A program made the translations under genes and the position numbers. Of a DNA stretch of 64,000 bases, positions 1 to 8,808 are shown one piece after another. The stretch covers positions 22,635 through 86,634 of the forward strand of contig CALOAB010000022.1 of NCBI GenBank assembly GCA_942491185.1. Reading direction: 5' to 3'. The stretch is from SLRI01 sp942491185 (lineage in GTDB: Bacteria; Pseudomonadota; Alphaproteobacteria; Geminicoccales; Geminicoccaceae). Position 1 is the stretch's first letter. Each line of letters begins with the position of its first letter. A model generated the notes under the pieces. That model worked only from the letters and a program-made list of their open reading frames with translations. It was not told the DNA's origin and did no database searches.

Positions 1-1410
1 GCCGGCTTTCCAGACGCCGTGCTTGGCGAGCTGGAAGAGGAAAACATTGACGCTGTCCTCGGCCAGCATCTCTTGCGCCTGGGCGTAGAGCGATGCCCGC
101 TCGTCCGGGTCATCGGTGGCAGCCAGGGTCTCGATCAGCGCATCGAATGCCGGGTTGTCGTAGCCGAAATAATAATCGTCACGGGCGTAGATATCGATGT
201 CCATGGGCTCGGTGTGACTGACGATGGTCAGATCGTAGTCCTTGTTCGTGAACACCTGCTCGAGCCACTGCGCCCATTCCATCGGGATGATCTCGGCCTC
301 GATGCCGACGACGGCGAGCTGGGCCTGGATGATCTCGCCACCCCGCCTGGCATAGGTCGGCGGCGGCAGCTTCAAGGTCAGCGCCAAATCCTCGACGCCG
401 GCCTCGGCAAGCAGCGCCTTGGCGGCTTCCGGGTCATAGACGTAGCGGCCGGTGAGATCGACATAGGCCGGGTTGTGCGGCGCGAAGTGCGAGCCGATGG
501 GCGTGCCGTAGCCGAACATGGCGCCATCGATTATCGCCTGCCGGTCGATGGCATGCGCCAGCGCCCGCCGCACCCGGATGTCGTCCAAGGGCGGCTTTTG
601 GTTGTTGATGGCAAGGATGGTCTCGCCCTCGGTCGAGCCGATCACCACCTCGAAGGCGGGATCGGCCTCGAACTGCAGCATCGCCTCGGGTGCAGGGAAG
701 TTGGCGAAGGCGTCGATGTCGCCGGCCAGCATGGCGGCGGTGGCGGCTGCCGGATCGGGGATGAAGGTAAAGGTGGCGCTCGCCAGTGCTGGCGCCTCGC
801 CCCAATAGGCGTCGTTGCGCACCAGCTCGACCCGATCGCCGGTCACCCAGCGGGAGAACGTGAACGGACCGGTGCCAACGGGCTCGGTCTTGTTGGTCAG
901 GGCGGACGAGGGCTCGACGATGACCATGTCGCCCCAGCCGAGATTGAAGAGGAAATGGCCGGTTGGCCGCTGCAGCGTGACGACGACGGTCTCTTCGCCC
1001 GTCGCCTCGACCGAGGCGATGGGCTCGAAGAGCTGCTTTTGCGCGTTGACGCTGTCCTCGGCCATGGCGCGCTCGAAGCTGAAGACCACGTGCTCGGCGG
1101 TGAGCGGGACGCCGTTGTGGAAGGTGGCGCCCGGGGCCAGCTCGAAGGTGTAGACGAGCCCGTCGTCGGAGACCGTCCAGGAGGTGGCGAGGCCCGGCTG
1201 CACGGTGCCGCTCTGGTCGATGCGGGTCAGGCCCTCGAAGATATTGGCGTAGCCGACCTCGCGGATCGCCGCGGCAGCGCCGGCGGTCGGGTCGAGATGC
1301 GGCGGCTCGAGGACCATGCCGAGCTCGAGCGTGTCTTGTGCTGCCGCCGCCCCGCTGGCGAGGCCCACAGCGATGGCGAGAGCGGAGATCAGCGAACGTG
1401 ACGATGACAT
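1..1410 (-). CDS. ABC transporter substrate-binding protein, family 5 (peptide/nickel type), 3' end missing
   Basis: Periplasmic solute-binding protein of a peptide or opine type ABC importer. The gene reads leftward and runs off the window, so the C-terminus is not seen. It starts at the ATG whose complement is at 1408-1410, behind an AAGGAA ribosome site. The first 23 residues are a signal peptide (hydrophobic core, then AAAAQD). The mature start (LELGMVLEPPHLDPTAG) and the following GLTRID and LATSWTVSDDG blocks are typical of SBP family 5. About 470 residues are visible, close to the usual 500-530. It lies 112 bases upstream of a gamma-glutamyltransferase on the same strand. A peptide or gamma-glutamyl substrate is plausible but inferred. 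Its permeases would lie outside the window. Confidence 0.88.
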   Translation of the reverse strand, partial: MSSSRSLISALAIAVGLASGAAAAQDTLELGMVLEPPHLDPTAGAAAAIREVGYANIFEGLTRIDQSGTVQPGLATSWTVSDDGLVYTFELAPGATFHNGVPLTAEHVVFSFERAMAEDSVNAQKQLFEPIASVEATGEETVVVTLQRPTGHFLFNLGWGDMVIVEPSSALTNKTEPVGTGPFTFSRWVTGDRVELVRNDAYWGEAPALASATFTFIPDPAAATAAMLAGDIDAFANFPAPEAMLQFEADPAFEVVIGSTEGETILAINNQKPPLDDIRVRRALAHAIDRQAIIDGAMFGYGTPIGSHFAPHNPAYVDLTGRYVYDPEAAKALLAEAGVEDLALTLKLPPPTYARRGGEIIQAQLAVVGIEAEIIPMEWAQWLEQVFTNKDYDLTIVSHTEPMDIDIYARDDYYFGYDNPAFDALIETLAATDDPDERASLYAQAQEMLAEDSVNVFLFQLAKHGVWKAG

Positions 1411-1522
1411 CGAGCGTTCCTTCCCTGGTCGATTGCGCGAAAGATCAGCACATGCAGGGCGCCTCGCCAAGTCGCCGTGACGATTATGCCGCGCACGACG
1501 CGTTGAGGTAGCCCGTGGCGGT

Positions 1523-3088
1523 TCAGGCGACGGCCACCGCATCGGCCCAGGGATGGATGAACTCGGCGGTGCCGTAATGGTCGTTCTCGAGCAGGTCGTG
1601 CATGACGGCGACAGGACACGCAAAGGGCAGCGGATAGGCGGTGGCGCGAATCGGCTCGGCGCCGACGGACGAACGCAGGGCCGCCTGGACCTCGTCGTCG
1701 AGGTCGCGGCTCATGGTGACCATGCCCTCGCCCGTGACGTCGATCCGGGCCTGGGCAAACGCCTCCTCGAGCGACATCCCGTAATCGATGACGAAGCTCA
1801 AGATCTGCATGACGGCGGGCATGATCCGCCTGCCGCCCGAAGCGCCGATGGCGATCCGGTGCGCCTCGTCCTGGGCGATCACCGGGCACATGTTCGACAA
1901 GGGCCGGACGCCCGGCGCCAGCGAGTTGGGCCGGCCGGGACGCGGATCGAACCACATGATGCCGTTGTTCATCAAGATGCCGCTCGATGGCAGGACAACC
2001 TTGGAGCCGAAGAGCGAGAGCAGTGTCTGGGTCAAGGTCACCATGTTGCCGGCAGCGTCGATCACCGAGAGGTGGCTGGTGCAGTCTGGCGCTGGGCCCG
2101 TGAGTGCAGCATGGCCGTCCTCGATCAGGCGCTTCTCGTAGACACGGCGCAACACCTCGGCATAGGAGCCGAACGCAGCGGCTCGCGGCCAGTCACCCTC
2201 GAACGGCTGGCCGGCAAGGCCGGCGAGGCAGGCAAGCAGCGTGTGGCCGGCGAAGAGGCCCGGCATGGCGAAGATGTCGGCGCCGCCATAACGCGCGTGG
2301 AGCGGCTCGCGGAGGACGGCGCGATAGGCGGCGAGATCGTCCGCCGCCAGCGGGCTGCCGAGCGCTTGGGCTTCCGCTGCGACCTGCTCGGCGAGCCCGC
2401 CGCGATAGAGCGTCTCGGCTCCCTCCTCCGCCACCATCGCCAGGCTCTGGGCGAGGCCGGAGAGCATCAGCGCCGCCTTGCCACCGACCGGCGACGGCAC
2501 CGGCGGCAAGCCATCAGGCAGATAGACGGCAGCACTGCTGGCAAAGTCGCGCAGGTCCCTGGCCGCGGTCGACACCAGGAGCGCCGCATACCAATCGATC
2601 TCGAGACCCTCCCCGGCGAGCCGCCGGGCCGGGGCCACGAGCTCCGCCCAGGGCATCCGTGCGAAGCTCTCGTGCGCCAGACCAAGCGCCGCGAGCCCGC
2701 CAGGCACCGCGAAGGAGTGTGGCCCCTTGAGGTTGATGTCGCCTTCGACCGCCGGCCAGGCAAAAAGGTCGGCGGCCGTGTCGCCGCTCAGCTTATAGGC
2801 GGCAGGATCAAGTGCCTGCGGTGATACCATGCCGCCGTCGATGGCGTGCGTGGTGCCCGTTTCGGCGCGGTAGACGAGCATCGTCGCACCGCCGCCGAGG
2901 CCGCTCATCCAGGGCTCGGTGGCGGCAAGCGCGAATGAGGTGGCGATGGCGGCATCGACCGCGTCGCCCCCGGCGGCCAGCACCTCAACGCCAACGGTCG
3001 CTGCCTTGCGGTTCTGCGCGGCGACCACGCCGTTCTTGCCGTGCACGGCGTGCTTGGCGAGCTGGGTCGAGTCGGCGAATGCATCCAT
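1523..3088 (-). CDS. ggt: gamma-glutamyltransferase family protein, cytoplasmic
   Basis: Ntn-hydrolase that transfers or hydrolyses gamma-glutamyl groups, for example from glutathione. The 521-residue product covers the whole family length. Threonine 337, in PDCTSHLSV, is the expected autocleavage nucleophile that starts the small subunit. The downstream NGIMWFDPRPGRPNSLAPG block and the IGASGGRRI glycine loop are family hallmarks. The N-terminus (MDAFADSTQLAKHAVHGKNG) has no signal peptide, so unlike classical periplasmic Ggt it probably acts in the cytoplasm. The open frame continues upstream into the MFS gene, but the ATG complement at 3086-3088 is the natural start. It sits between an MFS transporter and a solute-binding protein on the same strand, which suggests uptake followed by cleavage of a gamma-glutamyl compound (inference). 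Confidence 0.85.
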   Translation of the reverse strand: MDAFADSTQLAKHAVHGKNGVVAAQNRKAATVGVEVLAAGGDAVDAAIATSFALAATEPWMSGLGGGATMLVYRAETGTTHAIDGGMVSPQALDPAAYKLSGDTAADLFAWPAVEGDINLKGPHSFAVPGGLAALGLAHESFARMPWAELVAPARRLAGEGLEIDWYAALLVSTAARDLRDFASSAAVYLPDGLPPVPSPVGGKAALMLSGLAQSLAMVAEEGAETLYRGGLAEQVAAEAQALGSPLAADDLAAYRAVLREPLHARYGGADIFAMPGLFAGHTLLACLAGLAGQPFEGDWPRAAAFGSYAEVLRRVYEKRLIEDGHAALTGPAPDCTSHLSVIDAAGNMVTLTQTLLSLFGSKVVLPSSGILMNNGIMWFDPRPGRPNSLAPGVRPLSNMCPVIAQDEAHRIAIGASGGRRIMPAVMQILSFVIDYGMSLEEAFAQARIDVTGEGMVTMSRDLDDEVQAALRSSVGAEPIRATAYPLPFACPVAVMHDLLENDHYGTAEFIHPWADAVAVA

Positions 3089-3162
3089 GGATTTCGTCTC
3101 CGGGCGCCGGGCCGACAACCGTCCGGCGTCCACAAAGGGCGCAGAGCGGCTTCGCTCGTGGT

Positions 3163-4377
3163 TCAGGCGGCGGCCTTGCTGATGGGTCCACCACGCCTCG
3201 AGCGCAGCATCGCCATGGCAATGACGAGGAGCACCAGCGGCAGGGCGGCGAGGTTCATTGGCTGCCAGCCCAGCCATTCGTGCAGCGCCCCACTGCTGGC
3301 GGCGGAAAGCGTGACAGCCGAGAACAGGCAGAGATCGTTGAAGCCCTGCACCTTGGCTTTCTCGCTCGGCCGATGCGCGCGGGTGAGCAGTGTCGTACCG
3401 CCGATGAACATGAAATTCCACCCCAGGCCGAGAAGAATCAGCCCGGCGATGAAATTGGCCAGCTCGATGCCGGCAAAGTTGATGCCGATGCAGGCGAGCA
3501 TCAAGAGGCCGCCAATGGCGATCATCCGCTCCGCGCCGAAGCGCGCGATGAGCGAGCCGGTGAAGAAGCTCGGCGCGAACATGCCGACCACATGCCATTG
3601 AATGACGGTGGCGCTGTCGGCAAAAGCGAACCCGCAGGCGAGCATGGCGAGCGGGGTCGCGGTCATCAGCAGGTTCATGGTGACGTAGGCGACGAGCGCT
3701 GCGGTGAAGGCGGTGATGGCGTCCGGCTGACGGACGATCAGCCTCAAGGAGCGCGCCGGTGCTGCGCTGACCGAGACTTGCTCCCGCGGGATATCGAGAA
3801 AGCTCAAGGCGATGGTGGCGCAGAGTGCCACGATCGCGATGACGACATAGCAACCGGCAAAGACGAAGGGCGGGATCAGGTTCTGCGTTGCCTTCGCGAG
3901 CTCCGGGCCGATGAAGGCAGCGACCAGGCCACCCGCCAGCACCAGGCTGATGGCTCGGGCCCGGGCGGCGAGCTTGTCGCCGGCGGCGCTCTGGTCCGCG
4001 GCATCGGCGGCGGTGAAGCGGTAGTATTGCGAGAACGCGGAGAAGACACCGTAGAGCAGGCCGGCGGCGACGAAGATCGAGAAGCTCGCCTGGATCACGC
4101 CATAGGTGCCGAGCAGGCCCGAAGCCACGCCGAACAGCCCGCCAATCATCAGCCCGGCACGCCTGCCGATCCGCCCCATCAGCAACGAGGCCGGCATGGT
4201 GGCGAGCATCGTGCCGAGAAACTGCGAGGCCAGCGGCAAGGTCGCCATCGCCGGATGCGGCGCGATCTGCAGCCCGACCAGGCCGGAGGTCGTGATCAAG
4301 ATCGTGTTGGCCATGAAGAAAAAGGCCTGGCACGACGCCAGGATCGCGACATTTCTAGCAAGGGACGGGGTGCGCAT
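3163..4377 (-). CDS. MFS transporter
   Basis: A 404-residue integral membrane protein with about twelve hydrophobic segments. The loop between helices 2 and 3 (LLMGRIGRRAGLMIGGLFG) matches the major facilitator signature G-x-x-x-D/R-R-x-G-R/K. The overall pattern resembles the YfcJ/YnfM-like multidrug and metabolite exporters that annotation pipelines call simply MFS transporter. The substrate cannot be read from sequence. It lies 74 bases upstream of the ggt gene on the same strand and may be co-transcribed with it. The start at the GTG/ATG region ending at 4377 gives MRTPSLARNVAILAS, a short cytoplasmic N-terminus before helix 1. The gene is divergent from the MBL-fold gene starting at 4443. 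Confidence 0.85.
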   Translation of the reverse strand: MRTPSLARNVAILASCQAFFFMANTILITTSGLVGLQIAPHPAMATLPLASQFLGTMLATMPASLLMGRIGRRAGLMIGGLFGVASGLLGTYGVIQASFSIFVAAGLLYGVFSAFSQYYRFTAADAADQSAAGDKLAARARAISLVLAGGLVAAFIGPELAKATQNLIPPFVFAGCYVVIAIVALCATIALSFLDIPREQVSVSAAPARSLRLIVRQPDAITAFTAALVAYVTMNLLMTATPLAMLACGFAFADSATVIQWHVVGMFAPSFFTGSLIARFGAERMIAIGGLLMLACIGINFAGIELANFIAGLILLGLGWNFMFIGGTTLLTRAHRPSEKAKVQGFNDLCLFSAVTLSAASSGALHEWLGWQPMNLAALPLVLLVIAMAMLRSRRGGPISKAAA

Positions 4378-4442
4378 GGGCCTAGCTTTAGCCCGACGCG
4401 CGCCCTTGGGGAACTGGTTGACGTCGCAAAGGAGCGAGAAAC

Positions 4443-5249
4443 ATGGCGATCCTGGCAGTCCGCACCACGGGCATCGGCGCGCTCGCGCTTGCTATCGTAA
4501 GCCTCTTGGCCATGCCGATATCGGCCCAGGCACGTGGCTGCTTTCCGATCGCCGAGCGGCTGCTGCCCGGAGTGCAGCTGGCCAGCCTGCCGGCCGGCGC
4601 CACCGTGGCCATCACCTATCTCGGCCACAGCAGCTTTTGGATCGAAAGCCAGGCCGGTGCTGCGGCGATCACCGACTACAACGGCTACCATGTGGGACCG
4701 GCACTCCCCGACGTGGTGACCATGAACAACGCCCACTCGACCCATTACACCAATCAGCCGGAGTCCGAGATCGCGCATGTGCTCCGCGGTTGGAATCCTA
4801 TGGGCGGCCTCGCCGAGCACGATATCGAGCTCGAGGACATGCGCGTGCGCAACATCCCGACCAGCGTGCACGGCCGGACTGGCGCCCAGGCCAACTCGAA
4901 CTCGATCTTCGTTTTCGAGGTCGAGGATCTGTGCATCGCCCATCTCGGCCACCTGCACCATCTGCTCACCGATACGCATCTCGGTGAGCTCGGCCTGATC
5001 GACATCCTGCTCGTGCCGATCGACGGCACCTACACCATCGCCCAAGGACAGATGAAGCAGGTGATCGAGCAGATCGGCCCTGCCGTCGTCATCCCGATGC
5101 ATTACTTCGGCGAGGCCTCGCTCAACCGGTTTCTCGACCTCATGGCGACCGAGTGGACGATCAGGCGAGAGCTGGACGGCAGCGTCGCCTACGACCGGCT
5201 CAGCCTGCCGCTGCGCGAGATACACGTTCTCCAACCGGCTCGATTTTGA
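4443..5249 (+). CDS. exported MBL-fold metallohydrolase-like protein (COG2220 type)
   Basis: A 268-residue protein with a clear signal peptide (about 30 residues, ending near SAQARG), behind an AAAGGAG ribosome site. The core begins TYLGHSSFWIES, the usual start of UlaG/UPF0173-type metallo-beta-lactamase folds. A later segment (IAHLGHLHHLLTD) and a C-terminal VVIPMHYFGEA supply the further metal-site histidines of that fold. The first metal motif is not the standard H-x-H-x-D-H. It reads NNAHSTHYTN, with the aspartate and last histidine absent. Two-metal hydrolysis is therefore not certain, and the substrate is unknown. It stands alone, divergent from the MFS gene. About 350 AT-richer bases separate it from the autotransporter esterase downstream. 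Confidence 0.75.
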   Translation: MAILAVRTTGIGALALAIVSLLAMPISAQARGCFPIAERLLPGVQLASLPAGATVAITYLGHSSFWIESQAGAAAITDYNGYHVGPALPDVVTMNNAHSTHYTNQPESEIAHVLRGWNPMGGLAEHDIELEDMRVRNIPTSVHGRTGAQANSNSIFVFEVEDLCIAHLGHLHHLLTDTHLGELGLIDILLVPIDGTYTIAQGQMKQVIEQIGPAVVIPMHYFGEASLNRFLDLMATEWTIRRELDGSVAYDRLSLPLREIHVLQPARF

Positions 5250-5598
5250 CCAGAAGATCACCGTTTACCAATAAACACTTCAGTCATGAGCGCTAAGTCG
5301 GCGAATCTGTAAACGCCGAGACCTACCAAGGTGCTGAATTCACTGCACGATTCGCCGAATAATCGTCGAAAAACTAGGACTAATTTTAGCCAATCTCGAT
5401 CGAGACGAAATCTGGATATTCCAATGACTTAGATGCCACCAAGAAGAATTCGAGCATCAGAAGGATTGGTTAATTTTCTACTAGAAGAGACTATAGTATC
5501 TACTGAATAAAAACTGCCGATCGATAGACGGCCGCTGCCAAAAAACGAATAACAAGGGCAGGCAAAGCGCCTCCCCAAAAATCGAAAGGGCAGCGAAC
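5250..5598. other. AT-rich intergenic region, no gene seen
   Basis: A 349-base stretch visibly richer in A and T than its surroundings, between the MBL-fold gene and the autotransporter esterase. I find no ORF with protein-like character. A weak 6-bp hairpin (TCGGCG at 5298, CGCCGA at 5314) lies just past the MBL gene but has no T-run. The promoter of the esterase must lie here. Candidate elements around 5465-5497 (TTGGTT, TATAGT) are spaced too widely to call. Confidence 0.5.
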
Positions 5599-7527
5599 AT
5601 GATTAAGCGTAACCATTGGGCGGTTCCCGGTTTCTCAGCGTTGGCCCTGCTGACGCTCGCCGCATGCAGCGGTGGTGGTGGTGGCGGCAATGGCGGTGGT
5701 GGCGGCGTCGGCGGCACACCGTCGACCGGCGCTGGTGCTGGCGGCGGCGGCACGACCCCGCCGGTCGTCGACTTCGCCATCCCCAACCCCTACGCCGATG
5801 TCACCAGCGACTCGCCGAACAAGCTCGACACCCTGCACGTCTTCGGCGACAGCTACTCCGACACCTCCTCCTTCTTCCGCACATGCGGCATGGGCGGCGC
5901 CGGCGCCAATTGTGTCGCGGCCAGCGACATGTGGTCCGAGCGGTTGGTGCGCTCGGTTCCCGGCGCCTCGCTGAACACCTACGCCAGGGACGGTGCCTCG
6001 GCGCTCGACGGGGGCGTCTACGGCGACGCGACCAATGACTTCAAGACGCAGGTCGACTCCTTCGTCGCCGGCAGCAGCTTCGGTGCGAACGACCTCTCGG
6101 TGGTCTATATGGGCTACAATGACGTCAATGCCCTGGGTGTGGGCGAGCATGATCCCTCGATCGCCGACTACGAGACCCAGGTGCAGCGGCTGATCGCAGC
6201 CGGCGCCACCGACAGCGAGCGGCGGCTGTTCCTCACGCTCTTGCACGATTTCGGTGACGTGCCGAGCTCGCTCGCCGATCCCGGCGCCGACAAGGGCGGG
6301 CGGACCGTGACGGTGAATGACGGCATCGCCGACATCGTCAACGGCAAGAGCAACGTCGTCGCCGTCGACATGTTCACGGTGTTCGAGCGGATCGCCGCAG
6401 ATCCCGCTCGCTACGGTCTCACCAATGTCACCGACGCGGTTGGGCCAGGCGACGACGCGAGCACCTATCTCTATACCGATGGCGAGCACTTCACCGCTCG
6501 CGGCCAGGAGATCATCGCCCAGGTCTACAATCACTACCTGACCCGCGGCTGGGATCTGGCCAACACGCTGCAGGGCAGCACGGCCAATCGCGACCAGCTG
6601 AACAGCGATGTGGACGACCGCCTGGCCGAGCTGGCATCGCTCGATGCCGGCAAGGCGGGCTTCAGCACCTTCTTCGTCGGCGACGACCGGGCGGCCGCCT
6701 TCGACAATTACGACATCGAGATGGGTGACCCGAGCCGCTCAGGCTTCGCGCAGCTCAGCCAGTCGGCGCGGGCCGATGCCGGCATCGGCCTCAACTACGC
6801 GCTCGACGGTGCCACCCGCCTCGGCGTCGTGATGAGCCGCTACGACGGCGACGACGACTACAATAACGGCGCGCTGAGCACCAATCTCGGCACCGAGAGC
6901 GACGCTGTCAGCCTCTTCGTCGACACCAAGGCCGGCCCGTTCAGCCTGCGCACCAAGGCGAGCTTCGCCAACGACACTTACGACAAAGTGACGTTCGACG
7001 ATGTCGTCGGCGAGAGCCACGGCGCCAGCCATGACGGCCGCACGATGTCGGTCTCGCAGACCGCGAGCACGGCGCACCGCGTCGGCAAGACCTGGCTGCA
7101 GCCTTGGGTCAACCTCACCCACACCCGCCAGGAGATCGACGGCTACACGATCTCGAACCCTTACGTCTCGGACCTGACCTACTCGGGCGCCGAGACCAGC
7201 GAGACCCTGGCGAGCATCGGCCTCAACGCCACGGGCGACCGGCTGGCTCTGAGCTCGAGCGCGGGCGTCACCTTCTCGGGCGGCCTCAGCTACACCCGCT
7301 CGCTCGGCATGGACGACTACGAGGTCACGGTTCGCGAAGAGGCGCTCAGGGGCCTCGAGCAGACCGAGACGGTCGAGCGCGCCGACGTCGAGACCGTGGG
7401 CATCCGGCTGAGCTCGGTGTTCGACATGGGCGAAGCCGTCTCGCTCAGCGCCGACTACGCGCTGACCAAGCAGCTCGGCTTCGAGACCGACCACGCCGTC
7501 ACCGCTCGCTTCAACTACCGCTTCTGA
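5599..7527 (+). CDS. GDSL esterase/lipase autotransporter with lipoprotein signal
   Basis: Surface esterase of the EstA type: an SGNH/GDSL hydrolase passenger carried by a C-terminal autotransporter beta-barrel. The 642-residue product has a lipobox LTLAAC with cysteine 23 as the predicted lipidated residue, then a glycine-rich linker of about 30 residues. The hydrolase begins near residue 78: block I is FGDSYSDT with nucleophile Ser85, and block V is DGEHFTARG with Asp294 and His297 completing the triad. The barrel occupies roughly residues 370-642 and ends ARFNYRF, the expected aromatic C-terminal residue. Classical EstA proteins use an ordinary signal peptide, so the lipobox plus Gly-rich tether is a notable variant. 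It is followed by its own strong terminator. Confidence 0.92.
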   Translation: MIKRNHWAVPGFSALALLTLAACSGGGGGGNGGGGGVGGTPSTGAGAGGGGTTPPVVDFAIPNPYADVTSDSPNKLDTLHVFGDSYSDTSSFFRTCGMGGAGANCVAASDMWSERLVRSVPGASLNTYARDGASALDGGVYGDATNDFKTQVDSFVAGSSFGANDLSVVYMGYNDVNALGVGEHDPSIADYETQVQRLIAAGATDSERRLFLTLLHDFGDVPSSLADPGADKGGRTVTVNDGIADIVNGKSNVVAVDMFTVFERIAADPARYGLTNVTDAVGPGDDASTYLYTDGEHFTARGQEIIAQVYNHYLTRGWDLANTLQGSTANRDQLNSDVDDRLAELASLDAGKAGFSTFFVGDDRAAAFDNYDIEMGDPSRSGFAQLSQSARADAGIGLNYALDGATRLGVVMSRYDGDDDYNNGALSTNLGTESDAVSLFVDTKAGPFSLRTKASFANDTYDKVTFDDVVGESHGASHDGRTMSVSQTASTAHRVGKTWLQPWVNLTHTRQEIDGYTISNPYVSDLTYSGAETSETLASIGLNATGDRLALSSSAGVTFSGGLSYTRSLGMDDYEVTVREEALRGLEQTETVERADVETVGIRLSSVFDMGEAVSLSADYALTKQLGFETDHAVTARFNYRF

Positions 7528-7616
7528 GTTGGGCAGGACGCACGGGGCGCCCCTCACCGCCCCGCCTGGTGGTCCGCACTAGCCCTGCATAAGAAGGCCA
7601 CCAGCGGTCCTCGACT

Positions 7617-7647
7617 GGGGCGCCCGGGAAACTGGGCGCCCCTTTTT
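7617..7647 (+). terminator. Rho-independent terminator of the autotransporter esterase gene
   Basis: A perfect 9-bp GC stem (GGGGCGCCC at 7617-7625, GGGCGCCCC at 7634-7642) with an 8-base loop, followed directly by five T residues. It lies 90 bases after the esterase stop codon. It separates the gene from the insertion-sequence region that follows. Confidence 0.9.
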
Positions 7648-7814
7648 ACTGTTGGGTGCAAGGAAACACGCCGGGTCAGCCGAGCGGCGGCGCCCGACTG
7701 GGTCGAAGCGCCGCCCGTCCTGCCTCCTACACTGCTTAGAGCCTATCCGAAAACTTCGGCCATATCCGTATTGTGCGTTGGTCACGCGCCGACCATGGCG
7801 TTCCGCGGATCCTG

Positions 7815-8008
7815 TTACTGCTGTCGTGCGATGAACCAAGCCAGATAGCCGTCGAGATATCGGGTTGCAGATCCTCTGAACGGCCGGAAGTAGTCTTTGA
7901 GCGCTGCGGGGAGGTGGTTGACGACGTGATACCAGGAGCGGTTGCTGGGCAGATAACGTGTCGCGACGCCGGGAAAGCCGCCGATCCACTGCTTCACGCG
8001 GCTGTGGT
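7815..8008 (-). pseudogene. remnant of an IS1595-like transposase C-terminus, apparently duplicated
   Basis: Read leftward, this stretch gives two similar segments joined head to tail: SRVKQWIGGFPGVATRYL and LKDYFRPFRGSATRYLDGYL, followed by AWFIARQQ and a stop. The pattern of an LK/VK tract, F-x-G-x-ATRYL and YLAWF resembles the C-terminal end of IS1595-related transposases. The two copies suggest two partial insertions or a local duplication. There is no upstream catalytic domain and no clear terminal repeats. The family assignment is from memory of the motif and is tentative. That it is a decayed transposase end is more secure than its family. Confidence 0.4.
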
Positions 8009-8283
8009 GGGCGTTGGAGGAGCAAGAGATCGTCGTCAAGATCATCGGCGAAGGTGCTTCGCGCCGTCTACTTTTTGGGGAATCTGCCGAAGGCGGCATC
8101 GGAGTGGCCTAGCGGCTTCTTGCCGACGACCGGACCCGACAAGAGGTCGCTCAACGGGCTCGGCAAATCCTGCATGTCGAGCCGGACAGCGGGAAACCAA
8201 GCACCAACACCTGTCCTGCCGCCTGCTACGAATGCCTCTTGAGCTACGCCAATCAGATCGATCGTAAGCGCCCGGTGGTTCAT
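8009..8283 (+). pseudogene. C-terminal remnant of a DUF1998-domain helicase
   Basis: The forward frame reads LEEQEIVVKIIGEGASRR, then LLFGESAEGGIGV, a stop (TAG at 8110-8112), and continues in the same frame with ARQILHVEPDSG and CPAACYECLLSYANQ. The E-x-x-E-G-G-x-G-V block and the terminal C-x3-C-x2-C-L-L-S-Y-x-N-Q zinc motif are the signature of the DUF1998 domain. That domain closes YprA/MrfA-type repair helicases and DrmB-type defence proteins. The helicase core is gone: the piece begins abruptly next to the IS1595-like remnant and ends where IS66 sequence begins. It cannot be functional. It was not picked up as an ORF because of the in-frame stop. Confidence 0.62.
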
Positions 8284-8808
8284 GCGGCCTTTTCGGTTGA
8301 CGGCTGCGCTTGGCCCGTTGGGCACCATCGCCATGGCAGCAGCTCGTCGATTTGGTTGCTGGGGTGATCGACGATGCGGGCGAGGATGTTGGCGAGGTAG
8401 GCTTCTGGATCGTGGCCGTTGAGGATGGCGGTCTGGGTAATGGTGTAGATCGTGGCGGCGCGGCGGCCGCCGTTGTCGGAGCCGGCGAAGAGCCAGTTTT
8501 TTCTGCCCAGCGCTATCGGGCGGATGGCGCGTTCGGCGGCGTTGTTGGTGATCTCGAGGCGGCCGTCGGTGGTGAAGCGGACAAGGGCGGGCCAGCAGGC
8601 GGGGCTGCTCTTCTTGCTGATCGTGGCCAGGGACTGCTCGAGGAAGGCCCTGAGCGCGTCGAGCTTCGGCAGGGAGAGCTCTCGGCGGCTGGTGGCGAGG
8701 CGGTGTGTCGGCGCATGGCCGTTGATCCCGGCCTCGATGACGAAGAGCTGGGCGATGCGTTCGAGGGCCTCCCTGGCGAGCGGCGAGTTGGTGGCGGCGT
8801 GGACGTCG
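8280..8808 (-). pseudogene. IS66 family transposase, C-terminal fragment
   Basis: About 175 residues of the C-terminal part of an IS66 TnpC transposase, which is normally near 500 residues. Recognisable blocks are KLYDVHAATNSPLAREALER, the DGRLEITNNAAERAIRP catalytic-end motif with its glutamate, KNWLFAGSDNGGRRAA and the final ELLPWRWCP. The fragment is joined at its N-terminal side (near 8808) to an IS630 piece, so the combined frame looks like a chimera. The N-terminal zinc and DDE part and the accessory genes tnpA and tnpB are absent. Inactive. Confidence 0.85.

Noticed and set aside
19..1401. Rightward ORF of 460 codons at the window start
   Set aside because: Mirror frame of the substrate-binding protein gene read leftward, which has a signal peptide and family motifs.
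5465..5497. Promoter of the autotransporter gene
   Set aside because: TTGGTT and TATAGT are separated by about 21 bases, too far for a standard sigma-70 promoter.
8009..8283. A functional DISARM or related defence system
   Set aside because: Only a stop-containing C-terminal fragment of a DUF1998 protein is left. No methylase, DrmA, DrmC or phospholipase D gene is present.
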